This document shows, piece after piece, positions 23,401 through 35,999 of a stretch of 64,000 nt of DNA. Origin of the DNA: Pseudeuparius sepicola (Eukaryota > Arthropoda > Insecta > Coleoptera > Anthribidae). The translations under genes were made by a program, and so were the position numbers. The stretch's first letter is position 1; every line of letters begins with the position of its first letter. The stretch lies in NCBI GenBank assembly GCA_963920635.1, contig OY987307.1, positions 20,909,735 through 20,973,734 on the forward strand. Direction: 5' to 3'. A model generated the notes under the pieces. That model was not told where the DNA came from, searched no databases, and was given only the letters and a program-made list of their open reading frames with translations.

Positions 23401-26400
23401 TATTAGTTTTGTCAACATACAAAATGAAAAATTCGCCAATAAATTAGATATTGTAGTTTTTATTTCTATAGAGATTTATTAAATAAATGTTACTGTTTCA
23501 CGGCAAAGCAAATTTAATTTTACTTAATTCGCGAAAATGGATGAAATTGCCATTATTATATTTTTAATTTAGAGTCGATTACCAGTATCTCCACCACTGA
23601 TTGCACCTCATCTCATTTTAAGTATAGCAAATCCATGCTGTGTACGAAATTTAGGTAAAATACATTTACTGGTTTAGAATTTATAACTGGGTGGGCGTCC
23701 CCTCGCGCAATTTTGTTTTGAATTATTTCAAGAATTGTAAAAGCTTTTAGATTAGGAGAACGCCCGCCTCGCGCCGTCCTCGAATTTTAATTAAATACAA
23801 TGACAAATACGGCGGCGAAAGAAGATCGGTGGGGACGCGGCGCTACCGTGGATCCGGGGCAAGGGAGACAACTTTAAAATGGCCCGAATCGATCTCTTTC
23901 ATTGCAGCGGAGGGCGAACGAATGCCGCTCCGCTCTTTCTTAGTTAATTAAGTTTTGGGGGGAGGTGGAGGGGAGCGAGGGGGATTATATTGGAAGGCCG
24001 ATAGGGAGGACGCGATTTTATGGGTGTATCGGTTTATTTGAAGGCTTTCGACATAATACATTGTGTGCCATAATTATAAGGTGTTTCAAAAACAATGTAC
24101 AGACTTCTACTGCTGAAATAACAGTGAAAAATGAGACGAAAATATCATATAAAGGTGTGGTCGAAAACGCATAGGTACCTAAGAAGATACAGAGTGTAAA
24201 ATTTTCAATTTTTATTAGTTTTGTCAACATACAAAATGAAAAATTCGCCAATAAATTAGATATTGTAGTTTTTGTTTCTATAGAGATTTATTAAATAAAT
24301 GTTACTGTTTCACGGCAAAGCAAATTTAATTTTACTTAATTCGCGAAAATGGATGAAATTGCCATTATTATATTTTTAATTTAGAGTCGATTACCAGTAT
24401 CTCCACCACTGATTGCACCTCATCTCATTTTAAGTATAGCAAATCCATGCTGTGTACGAAATTTAGGTAAAATACATTTACTGGTTTAGAATTTATAACT
24501 GGGTGGGCGTCCCCTCGCGCAATTTTGTTTTGAATTATTTCAAGAATTGTAAAAGCTTTTAGATTAGGAGAACGCCCGCCTCGCGCCGTCCTCGAATTTT
24601 AATTAAATACAATGACAAATACGGCGGCGAAAGAAGATCGGTGGGGACGCGGCGCTACCGTGGATCCGGGGCAAGGGAGACAACTTTAAAATGGCCCGAA
24701 TCGATCTCTTTCATTGCAGCGGAGGGCGAACGATTGCCGCTCCGCTCTTTCTTAGTTAATTAAGTTTTGGGGGGAGGTGGAGGGGAGCGAGGGGGATTAT
24801 ATTGGAAGGCCGATAGGGAGGACGCGATTTTATGGGTGTATCGGTTTATTTGAAGGCTTTCGACATAATACATTGTGTGCCATAATTATAAGGTGTTTCA
24901 AAAACAATGTACAGACTTCTACTGCTGAAATAACAGTGAAAAATGAGACGAAAATATCATATAAAGGTGTGGTCGAAAACGCATAGGTACCTAAGAAGAT
25001 ACAGAGTGTAAAATTTTCAATTTTTATTAGTTTTGTCAACATACAAAATGAAAAATTCGCCAATAAATTAGATATTGTAGTTTTTGTTTCTATAGAGATT
25101 TATTAAATAAATGTTACTGTTTCACGGCAAAGCAAATTTAATTTTACTTAATTCGCGAAAATGGATGAAATTGCCATTATTATATTTTTAATTTAGAGTC
25201 GATTACCAGTATCTCCACCACTGATTGCACCTCATCTCATTTTAAGTATAGCAAATCCATGCTGTGTACGAAATTTAGGTAAAATACATTTACTGGTTTA
25301 GAATTTATAACTGGGTGGGCGTCCCCTCGCGCAATTTTGTTTTGAATTATTTCAAGAATTGTAAAAGCTTTTAGATTAGGAGAACGCCCGCCTCGCGCCG
25401 TCCTCGAATTTTAATTAAATACAATGACAAATACGGCGGCGAAAGAAGATCGGTGGGGACGCGGCGCTACCGTGGATCCGGGGCAAGGGAGACAACTTTA
25501 AAATGGCCCGAATCGATCTCTTTCATTGCAGCGGAGGGCGAACGATTGCCGCTCCGCTCTTTCTTAGTTAATTAAGTTTTGGGGGGAGGTGGAGGGGAGC
25601 GAGGGGGATTATATTGGAAGGCCGATAGGGAGGACGCGATTTTATGGGTGTATCGGTTTATTTGAAGGCTTTCGACATAATACATTGTGTGCCATAATTA
25701 TAAGGTGTTTCAAAAACAATGTACAGACTTCTACTGCTGAAATAACAGTGAAAAATGAGAGGAAAATATCATATAAAGGTGTGGTCGAAAACGCATAGGT
25801 ACCTAAGAAGATACAGAGTGTAAAATTTTCAATTTTTATTAGTTTTGTCAACATACAAAATGAAAAATTCGCCAATAAATTAGATATTGTAGTTTTTGTT
25901 TCTATAGAGATTTATTAAATAAATGTTACTGTTTCACGGCAAAGCAAATTTAATTTTACTTAATTCGCGAAAATGGATGAAATTGCCATTATTATATTTT
26001 TAATTTAGAGTCGATTACCAGTATCTCCACCACTGATTGCACCTCATCTCATTTTAAGTATAGCAAATCCATGCTGTGTACGAAATTTAGGTAAAATACA
26101 TTTACTGGTTTAGAATTTATAACTGGGTGGGCGTCCCCTCGCGCAATTTTGTTTTGAATTATTTCAAGAATTGTAAAAGCTTTTAGATTAGGAGAACGCC
26201 CGCCTCGCGCCGTCCTCGAATTTTAATTAAATACAATGACAGATACGGCGGCGAAAGAAGATCGGTGGGGACGCGGCGCTACCGTGGATCCGGGGCAAGG
26301 GAGACAACTTTAAAATGGCCCGAATCGATCTCTTTCATTGCAGCGGAGGGCGAACGATTGCCGCTCCGCTCTTTCTTAGTTAATTAAGTTTTGGGGGGAG

Positions 26401-29400
26401 GTGGAGGGGAGCGAGGGGGATTATATTGGAAGGCCGATAGGGAGGACGCGATTTTATGGGTGTATCGGTTTATTTGAAGGCTTTCGACATAATACATTGT
26501 GTGCCATAATTATAAGGTGTTTCAAAAACAATGTACAGACTTCTACTGCTGAAATAACAGTGAAAAATGAGAGGAAAATATCATATAAAGGTGTGGTCGA
26601 AAACGCATAGGTACCTAAGAAGATACAGAGTGTAAAATTTTCAATTTTTATTAGTTTTGTCAACATACAAAATGAAAAATTCGCCAATAAATTAGATATT
26701 GTAGTTTTTGTTTCTATAGAGATTTATTAAATAAATGTTACTGTTTCACGGCAAAGCAAATTTAATTTTACTTAATTCGCGAAAATGGATGAAATTGCCA
26801 TTATTATATTTTTAATTTAGAGTCGATTACCAGTATCTCCACCACTGATTGCACCTCATCTCATTTTAAGTATAGCAAATCCATGCTGTGTACGAAATTT
26901 AGGTAAAATACATTTACTGGTTTAGAATTTATAACTGGGTGGGCGTCCCCTCGCGCAATTTTGTTTTGAATTATTTCAAGAATTGTAAAAGCTTTTAGAT
27001 TAGGAGAACGCCCGCCTCGCGCCGTCCTCGAATTTTAATTAAATACAATGACAAATACGGCGGCGAAAGAAGATCGGTGGGGACGCGGCGCTACCGTGGA
27101 TCCGGGGCAAGGGAGACAACTTTAAAATGGCCCGAATCGATCTCTTTCATTGCAGCGGAGGGCGAACGATTGCCGCTCCGCTCTTTCTTAGTTAATTAAG
27201 TTTTGGGGGGAGGTGGAGGGGAGCGAGGGGGATTATATTGGAAGGCCGATAGGGAGGACGCGATTTTATGGGTGTATCGGTTTATTTGAAGGCTTTCGAC
27301 ATAATACATTGTGTGCCATAATTATAAGGTGTTTCAAAAACAATGTACAGACTTCTACTGCTGAAATAACAGTGAAAAATGAGACGAAAATATCATATAA
27401 AGGTGTGGTCGAAAACGCATAGGTACCTAAGAAGATACAGAGTGTAAAATTTTCAATTTTTATTAGTTTTGTCAACATACAAAATGAAAAATTCGCCAAT
27501 AAATTAGATATTGTAGTTTTTGTTTCTATAGAGATTTATTAAATAAATGTTACTGTTTCACGGCAAAGCAAATTTAATTTTACTTAATTCGCGAAAATGG
27601 ATGAAATTGCCATTATTATATTTTTAATTTAGAGTCGATTACCAGTATCTCCACCACTGATTGCACCTCATCTCATTTTAAGTATAGCAAATCCATGCTG
27701 TGTACGAAATTTAGGTAAAATACATTTACTGGTTTAGAATTTATAACTGGGTGGGCGTCCCCTCGCGCAATTTTGTTTTGAATTATTTCAAGAATTGTAA
27801 AAGCTTTTAGATTAGGAGAACGCCCGCCTCGCGCCGTCCTCGAATTTTAATTAAATACAATGACAAATACGGCGGCGAAAGAAGATCGGTGGGGACGCGG
27901 CGCTACCGTGGATCCGGGGCAAGGGAGACAACTTTAAAATGGCCCGAATCGATCTCTTTCATTGCAGCGGAGGGCGAACGATTGCCGCTCCGCTCTTTCT
28001 TAGTTAATTAAGTTTTGGGGGGAGGTGGAGGGGAGCGAGGGGGATTATATTGGAAGGCCGATAGGGAGGACGCGATTTTATGGGTGTATCGGTTTATTTG
28101 AAGGCTTTCGACATAATACATTGTGTGCCATAATTATAAGGTGTTTCAAAAACAATGTACAGACTTCTACTGCTGAAATAACAGTGAAAAATGAGAGGAA
28201 AATATCATATAAAGGTGTGGTCGAAAACGCATAGGTACCTAAGAAGATACAGAGTGTAAAATTTTCAATTTTTATTAGTTTTGTCAACATACAAAATGAA
28301 AAATTCGCCAATAAATTAGATATTGTAGTTTTTGTTTCTATAGAGATTTATTAAATAAATGTTACTGTTTCACGGCAAAGCAAATTTAATTTTACTTAAT
28401 TCGCGAAAATGGATGAAATTGCCATTATTATATTTTTAATTTAGAGTCGATTACCAGTATCTCCACCACTGATTGCACCTCATCTCATTTTAAGTATAGC
28501 AAATCCATGCTGTGTACGAAATTTAGGTAAAATACATTTACTGGTTTAGAATTTATAACTGGGTGGGCGTCCCCTCGCGCAATTTTGTTTTGAATTATTT
28601 CAAGAATTGTAAAAGCTTTTAGATTAGGAGAACGCCCGCCTCGCGCCGTCCTCGAATTTTAATTAAATACAATGACAGATACGGCGGCGAAAGAAGATCG
28701 GTGGGGACGCGGCGCTACCGTGGATCCGGGGCAAGGGAGACAACTTTAAAATGGCCCGAATCGATCTCTTTCATTGCAGCGGAGGGCGAACGATTGCCGC
28801 TCCGCTCTTTCTTAGTTAATTAAGTTTTGGGGGGAGGTGGAGGGGAGCGAGGGGGATTATATTGGAAGGCCGATAGGGAGGACGCGATTTTATGGGTGTA
28901 TCGGTTTATTTGAAGGCTTTCGACATAATACATTGTGTGCCATAATTATAAGGTGTTTCAAAAACAATGTACAGACTTCTACTGCTGAAATAACAGTGAA
29001 AAATGAGAGGAAAATATCATATAAAGGTGTGGTCGAAAACGCATAGGTACCTAAGAAGATACAGAGTGTAAAATTTTCAATTTTTATTAGTTTTGTCAAC
29101 ATACAAAATGAAAAATTCGCCAATAAATTAGATATTGTAGTTTTTGTTTCTATAGAGATTTATTAAATAAATGTTACTGTTTCACGGCAAAGCAAATTTA
29201 ATTTTACTTAATTCGCGAAAATGGATGAAATTGCCATTATTATATTTTTAATTTAGAGTCGATTACCAGTATCTCCACCACTGATTGCACCTCATCTCAT
29301 TTTAAGTATAGCAAATCCATGCTGTGTACGAAATTTAGGTAAAATACATTTACTGGTTTAGAATTTATAACTGGGTGGGCGTCCCCTCGCGCAATTTTGT

Positions 29401-30184
29401 TTTGAATTATTTCAAGAATTGTAAAAGCTTTTAGATTAGGAGAACGCCCGCCTCGCGCCGTCCTCGAATTTTAATTAAATACAATGACAAATACGGCGGC
29501 GAAAGAAGATCGGTGGGGACGCGGCGCTACCGTGGATCCGGGGCAAGGGAGACAACTTTAAAATGGCCCGAATCGATCTCTTCCATTGCAGCGGAGGGCG
29601 AACGAATGCCGCTCCGCTCTTTCTTAGTTAATTAAGTTTTGGGGGGAGGTGGAGGGGAGCGAGGGGGATTATATTGGAAGGCCGATAGGGAGGACGCGAT
29701 TTTATGGGTGTATCGGTTTATTTGAAGGCTTTCGACATCATACATTGTGTGCCATAATTATAAGGTGTTTCAAAAACAATGTACAGACTTCTACTGCTGA
29801 AATAACAGTGAAAAATGAGACGAAAATATCATATAAAGGTGTGGTCGAAAACGCATAGGTACCTAAGAAGATACAGAGTGTAAAATTTTCAATTTTTATT
29901 AGTTTTGTCAACATACAAAATGAAAAATTCGCCAATAAATTAGATATTGTAGTTTTTGTTTCTATAGAGATTTATTAAATAAATGTTACTGTTTCACGGC
30001 AAAGCAAATTTAATTTTACTTAATTCGCGAAAATGGATGAAATTGCCATTATTATATTTTTAATTTAGTGAGTCGATTACCAGTATCTCCACCACTGATT
30101 GCACCTCATCTCATTTTAAGTGTAGCAAATCCATGCTGTGTACGAAATTTAGGTAAAATACATTTACTGGTTTAGAATTTATAA
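20439..30184. repeat. Satellite array: twelve 812-bp tandem units
   Basis: Units start CTGGGTGGGCGTCCCCTC at 20439, 21251, 22063, 22875, 23687, 24499, 25311, 26123, 26935, 27747, 28559 and 29371. Spacing is exactly 812 bp throughout; only the last unit is 814 bp, with an extra GT near 30070. Copies differ at a handful of sites. Each unit has a GC/CpG-rich first half (GCGGCGCTACCGTGGATCC, GGGGGGAGGTGGAGGGGAGC) and an AT-rich second half. The repeated 69- and 77-codon frames on opposite strands are the same DNA read twice per unit and have no domain. The array begins and ends at the same phase of the unit, consistent with in-place tandem duplication of a single ancestral segment. Confidence 0.97.
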
Positions 30185-30471
30185 AATAAAACAATATTTT
30201 TTTGAAAATCTTTACCTGGACCGTGGAAATTAATCCTTTCTGGAGAAAACGTTATAGTACCAAAAATCTCCATTTATTTTCAAATATACACTAGAGTAAA
30301 ATCGGGGAATATGGAATATTTTTTTTAGAAGAATAGTTATGAAGTTCAACTTTTTATGACTTATGTGGAATTTAGTTGTCGAGGCCTCTGGCCGAGGCAA
30401 ATAAAAAAGCAACAGAAACTCTAAACTACTGGCTATTGTGCAGCCTCCTTGAAAAATAGATTCATATTCAA
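30185..30471. other. Spacer between satellite and right arm
   Basis: AT-rich, no gene. At about 30341-30405 it contains one arm of the family A hairpin (TTTTTATGACTTATGTGGAA then GGCCTCTGGCCGAGGC). Confidence 0.5.
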
Positions 30472-31190
30472 CTTGTATCCGTTTTGGGCTTTCCAAAGGA
30501 CGAAAATTTAAGAATAAAATGACTAAGGACTTATTGCATAGACAAACTAAAGTACCCTTTAAAAATAAAGGAGTTTTCTAACAATCCAACCATTGTTTAG
30601 TATTGTTGCAAAAGTTTCTTTACCTAATGTTAAAGTCGAAAGATATTTTAGTTGAATGTTATATGAAATTGACCCTTTAATGTCATTTCAATCAGAAGAT
30701 ATTACTCTCCTTCGCAACACCCTATTCTCTGTTCGCTTGTTTGCATTTTTATGAAAATTCAACCATAAGGGAAGATAGGTACCTAACCATTATTTGCCTG
30801 ATGGCGCACTTTGCGAAAAATTTTCACAAAAATTCGACTTACAACAAGATGTAGTCCCCTCTATTCGCCTAAATTTACTATATTATTTTTCGAAAATGTA
30901 CCTATCCACATCGGGAATCGTACCACTAAATACTTATATACTTCTGTGTATATTTTGTTAGTTGTTACTGCTTTTATTGTCTGTTAAACAAACGTATCTA
31001 CTTACTTAGGTACCCAATTATTGAAACAAAGTTCACAAATGTATCTAATTATAATTAAAAAGAGGGTTGAACATTTATTAGAAAAGATAAACTAAGCCAA
31101 AATGCAGACTGCTCTGCATAGATCCGTTGAACCGTCCCACTGCGGCGTTGCCACATGTTTGCCCAGGGCTTGTAAGTTTGAGAAGGTGTG
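30472..31190 (-). repeat. Right inverted arm bordering the satellite (family B)
   Basis: Reverse complement of 18183-18938, starting with CAACTTGTATCCGTTTTGGG and running out to TTGAGAAGGTGTGGCCATG. Together the arms place the 9.7-kb array in a loop of about 11.5 kb between inverted copies. Confidence 0.85.
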
Positions 31191-32783
31191 GCCATGAACA
31201 ACCTACTCATTATTTCACTCTAAATTTTTATAGTCACGTGTTTATCATTCTTCGAACGTGGTTATAAAAGTGTGAAGTGAAACAATCTGCCCCCCTTGCC
31301 CCCCCCCCCCCCCCCCGCCTGCGGGCTCCCATGAGGACAGTAGGTAATTACAATTATTTTTATAAAATACATTATTCTTACATTTTCATACTAATTTAAA
31401 CACTAACAACATTTACAAGAACATTTGTGTCTGCAGATCGGACATGCCAGATATCAGTGTGAACTGAATATAGGCTTAACGCCCCATCTACAGGCTGAAA
31501 GTGGGATTTAAAGATGAAGGGACGTTAATAATGTCTATAATAATTATTGTGTGTACATTATTTTGTTCAACGCACAGTAAATAATTTCTGTTAAATCGAA
31601 TAAAAAATTTATTTGGCTTCCAAAGTTTCCCATTAAAAAAGCAGATTATTATAATTGACAGTATTGAGGCTGCTGTTTCACCTGTTCTGCCTTGAGTAAA
31701 AACTGCCCGAGAGGAACTTGTCAACTTTTATATTGTTCCACTGATTCAGACGGAAGAAGTAAAAAATGCAGGAAAAATCTTGATATGTGAAGAAATTATC
31801 GAGGTGTAGAAGTCCCAGATAATTAACCAAATAATGCCTCGTCTTATAAACGCCGGCGTGAACGCCACTGCGCGCGACACAATATTAAATTTTCTAATTC
31901 CGGAAAGGGCCGCATTAGGGCGCGATATCTTCGGGCGGCACTCCCCCCCCCCCGCTTCTTCGTCTTCTTCCCCGGGGCTTATTAACATTTTTAAGGGCCC
32001 CGCGCGGCGGCGGCGGCGGCGTCGGCCCGAATGGCGGCCCGTAAAAGTTTAGGGCCGCCGCCGGGCCGCCCGCAGGGGGGCTTTACCGCCGCGTTTATGT
32101 GACGTCATCAAATATGGCGGTCGCCGGTTGCCGGTTGCGGTCCGTGGGGAGCGCCGCCGCCGCCGCTTCTTTCGCTTATCTTTAGTATGGCCGGGAGAGA
32201 CGAGAGACAATATCACATTTAAGCCGTAAGAGGATATGTATATATGCTAATTTGTTGAAATGATGCTGTTTTCAATGTATACGCGTGTATCTCTGGCGCA
32301 AAAATAATACATCTACTTAGACTAAACTTTTGTCGCCAACATTTCTATATATGTTTACTAAAACAAAACATTGTCATATGCCACTTGCACTTTATAATAT
32401 ATCTATTAGAATTCATTGGATCATTTTAAAAACATGATAAGAATACCTACAACGATTACGTTACAACTTTGATTACCTTCCATAATTAGGCGATATTGAA
32501 TGAAAAAATATGAACTTTTTTATATTATGTATAATGAAGCATATGATTCCGTCGACAATCACAATGACAATCTGGCCCCGCCGCTACCGTCGGCAAACTG
32601 TCGTCACGCCGTGTGGAGTTGTTGTGGTTGTGATGTACCACGTCAGCTGCCTTTCACCTATGTGCACTTTTTAGACTTTTAGGCTTTTAGGTACGAATCC
32701 ACAAAGGAAAATATTTGTAGATGGGCAATTCTCTGGGACTTTTACACTTTCAAGTCACAAACTAAAAAAAAAAAAATCTTTTA
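31191..32783. other. Intergenic DNA with a GC/CpG-rich island at 31.84-32.20 kb
   Basis: A run of 18 C sits at about 31300. The island contains GCGGCGGCGGCGGCG, ATGGCGGCCC at 32031, the CRE-like TGACGTCA at 32100-32107 directly followed by AAATATGGCGG, and GAGACGAGAGAC near 32196. No frame matches a known protein; the Arg/Ser/Pro-rich 72-codon frame follows the composition. This looks more like a regulatory or CpG-promoter element than coding sequence. Confidence 0.45.
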
Positions 32784-33833
32784 GTGTGTCCCAATTTGAT
32801 AGTGGACACCTCAGAAATATATGAAGGGCAAGGAAAACAGATGGTTTCTATTTTTTTATTGGTAGTCCCAGGGGAGAGTATCTCATAGGTGGTATTTGGT
32901 ATTTGGGTGGGGTAATTATTTCATAGCCTGCTATGATTGTTTAAAATAGCAATTTTTCAAGAAACCCAATTCGGGATTTTTTTACGACAAAATATTATTA
33001 AGAAAACTTGTTCAGAATGAAAAACTGAGTAGATTTTTAGCTTTATCGCCTTTTTCTCCCACTTTGTTCTTAGAAATGTGTCCTTTCTGGAGCTTTCACG
33101 TCAAAATATTAAAGAGGGGGTTGCCGACAGCGAAAGTGACGTTAGATTTCGTATTTTTTCAAGTTGTATAACATAAAATCTAATAACATTTCACCTGGCA
33201 AAAATTTGGTACAAACATCTCTGTCTTCATTTTAATCATAAGATCTTAAAAGCATATGCACTGGAATTATTATTTTTCCCAAGGTTTTCATAACTTATAA
33301 AGCAAAACACTGCTTTAAGATCTTATGATTAAAATGAAGACAGAGATGTTTGTACTAAATTTTTGCCAGGTAAAATGTTATTAGATTTTATGCTATACAA
33401 CTTAAAAAAATACGAAATCTAACGTCACTTTCGCTGTCGGCAACCCCCTCTTAAGAAACTTGTTCATGGTGAAAAAATAAAATTTTGACGTGAAAGCTCC
33501 AGAAAGGACACTTTTCTAAGAAAAAAGTGCAAGATAAATCTAAAAATCAACGTAGGCCTAGACTTTTGAAATTGTACGAATCCAATCAGTTTTTCATTCC
33601 GAACAAGTTTTCTTAATAACATTTTGACGTAAAAAAATCCCTAATGGGGTTTCTTGAAAATTTGGTACTTTAAAAAATCATAGCAGGCCATGAAATAATT
33701 AATTATCCCATCCAAATACTACCGCCTATGAGATACTCTCCCTTGGGAGTACGAATAAAAAATATAGAGACCATCTGTTTTCCTTGCCCTTCATATAGTT
33801 CTGAGGTGTCCAGTATCAAATTGGGACACACTG
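32784..33833. mobile_element. 1.05-kb palindromic element, TA-flanked
   Basis: Left end TA-GTGTGTCCCAATTTGATA, right end TATCAAATTGGGACACACTG-TA. The arms run inward for about 470 bp: GAAGGGCAAGGAAAACAGAT near 32823 is answered near 33774, GTCGGCAACCCCCTCTTAAG near 33436 by its partner near 33112, and TAATCATAAGATCTTAA near 33234 by the complement near 33316. The loop is about 60 bp near 33255-33312. Non-coding. It abuts, and may be the terminal part of, the transposase relic that follows. Confidence 0.85.
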
Positions 33834-33924
33834 TATGTATCTGTTTTTCAATTTCTGCTTGGAACAAAAAACTATTTACCTATTAGGCAGATAATTCTGT
33901 CAGGAAGGCGGTCTTTTTTGAATT

Positions 33925-34895
33925 TTATCTCAAAGAGGTTATGGCGCGCTTTGTGTGTGTCTTTGAAAACCGTCGAGGTTCAATACCTACATGTTGTTTC
34001 TTTCTACTGTACACAAAGTCGTACATAAATGGGAAACTACCGGATGTTTAACTGAATGCAAGAAATGTGGCGAGGATCAACAAAGTGATCGTGGAAGAGT
34101 CCTTTCTGACAAGGAAATTAATGTTTCTGCAGTGGCCGAAATTAGTGAACCCTGTTCTAGTCGGAAGATAGCCCAAGAAGTTGATTGTAACGCTCGTAAT
34201 GTTCGAAGCACCTTAAAGAAAAATGGCTACAAGTCTTATAAAATGCAAGTTAAGCAGGAAGCTTTTCACGAGGATGCGTCGAATTTTGTGAAGCCATTAG
34301 GGAAAAAGCTGATGCGGAGACGAAGATTTTATCCACAATATTTTATTTTCTGATGAAAGTTCCGTTTTCCTTGCATGGTCATCACAGCCATCCTTCGTTA
34401 GTACGTTACTGGTCTCGAAAAAATAAACACTTTTCGCTGGCTCTGCATACCCAGTACCCTCAAAAATAAATTGTTTGGTCAGGGATATTAAATGATAAAA
34501 TTATGTGCCCTTTTTTATTGATGGTACACTAACAGCTGAAAAGTATTTGGAGATGCTCCAAAACAAGATTATTCCTAAAGTACGAGCATTGCCAATCAAC
34601 TTCTATATAGTGTGGTTTCGGCAGGATGGCTGTCCTGTCCACAATGCCCGACTAGTGAAAGAGTTTTTGGAAATCTCATTTCCGAATCGGTTCATTTCCG
34701 CGCGGGGTACAATTAATTAGCCGCGATCACCCGTTTGTCACTTAATGACTTCTTTCTTTGGGGATACGCCAAATAAACCATTTTTGGTCACCAACATGAA
34801 AGACCACGTAATTGGGACGACTTGGGAGCACGAATCATTAATGTGTTTGAAAATATTTCCCCTGAAGTGCTAGCCATTGTTAGATCTGAATTTTA
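33925..34895 (+). pseudogene. Broken mariner/IS630-like transposase (insect 'QDGAPPH' type)
   Basis: A DNA transposase, cut-and-paste type, now dead. The first frame (33991-34353) gives VHKVVHKWETTGCLTE, then a second helix-turn-helix-like stretch with SSRKIAQEVDCNARNVRSTL and NGYKSYKMQVKQEA. A frame change leads to ILFSDESSVF at about 34343 (first catalytic Asp). After further breaks, CPFFIDGTLTAEKYLEML at about 34504, then VWFRQDGCPVHNARLVKEFL at about 34611, the second Asp block (usually QDGAPPH), and FPNRFISARG at about 34680. The usual PPRSPDLTPLDFFLWG block survives only as a damaged PRSP stretch at about 34723, so the third acidic residue is lost. At least three frameshifts or stops. 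Confidence 0.78.
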
Positions 34896-34960
34896 AAATC
34901 GGCTTAGTTACTGCGAAATACAGCAGAGTGATATTTTCGAACCTTTAATTTAAATATCTA

Positions 34961-35999
34961 CACGTACGTTTTTTTTAAATATCTGCCATTTTTATTGCAC
35001 TTTTTAAGAATGCGTTTTAGTTGATTTTTAGAATATTAGTTTTATTTCTTGCCGTAGAAGCAAAAAATTCAATCTTTTCGGCAAATTACGCATTTCAAAT
35101 ATGAACCCTTGAAGAAATAAAATGGTACTGACCTTTCACAAGTTATCGATTTTGGGAACCATACATTACACCTCTTTTCTTACTTGCGGTTAGTACCCGC
35201 CACCCGCGATGGGTTGAACCTTTTCTGGGGTTGAACCGCTTCGATTGTGTTATTAGAAAGTAGTGGCAACTGGCAACGTCGCATTTATACCTATATCTAT
35301 CCCTTTTCTACTTATTCCATTTATCATTGAACGCCAGGCGAGACCTTTATTAGAACTGCCAGTAGGTACTAGACAAACCGGAAGCCCCTGTATACATAGG
35401 TGGATTTATACATTTCATAATACCTAGATAATAATTAGGTTTAATTCCATTGGCGGCGACTCCTGTTTCCATCATGTCGTCCATACAACAAAATAAATTC
35501 GTACGAGTAAAGTCCGCAACTGCAAACAAAGGAGTTCTCCCGCCATAAAATTAAAAACGACCCGTCCCGAACCGTCGCCCCGCCGGTTTTCCGTGGCAAA
35601 TGCGGAAAAACGTAACGAGCTGGCTGGGGACACAATGGAAATGGCGGCCCACGGGCCCGTATTTTAATTAGTATCTTTCTTCGGTGCGTCACAGACGGGG
35701 CCGCTTCCCTCGCCCTTCTCCTTCGGCCTTCTACAGCGTGGACAAAAAAAACTGAGGCTTATTCTCTGTTGAGAGCCGGTAATGATAAGCTTTCAAATTA
35801 CAGCAGGTATACTTACTCGTAGGCGAGCTTTGGAAATGATAAATAACTTGGGGGTAGATTGACCGCAAACATTCTACCACAGACTAAAGTAATACAGACG
35901 ACAAAAGGAGACTCGTCTTTAGGCGAGATATATCTCGTAGCAAACCAAATATACTATATGTTTAAAATAATGGCAATTTTTTGTAAATTAAAATGGAGA
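34961..35999. other. Intergenic DNA with a GC-rich island at 35.44-35.74 kb
   Basis: No gene. The island holds ATGGCGGCCCACGGGCCCGT at 35641-35660 beside TTTTAATTAG. The 83-codon minus frame 35441-35692 follows the island and has no domain. Confidence 0.45.

Noticed and set aside
20439..30184. CRISPR-like array
   Set aside because: Units are 812 bp, directly abutting and nearly identical throughout, without short repeats or unique spacers; the DNA is eukaryotic.
31290..31320. C18 run as a hAT subterminal signature
   Set aside because: Similar G/C runs flank the hAT-like ends at 57.6 and 58.4 kb, but no TIR or target duplication was found around 31.3 kb.
31834..32052. 72-codon Arg-rich frame
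   Set aside because: Arginine run comes from GGC/CGG repeats; overlaps an equal-quality minus frame; no second evidence.
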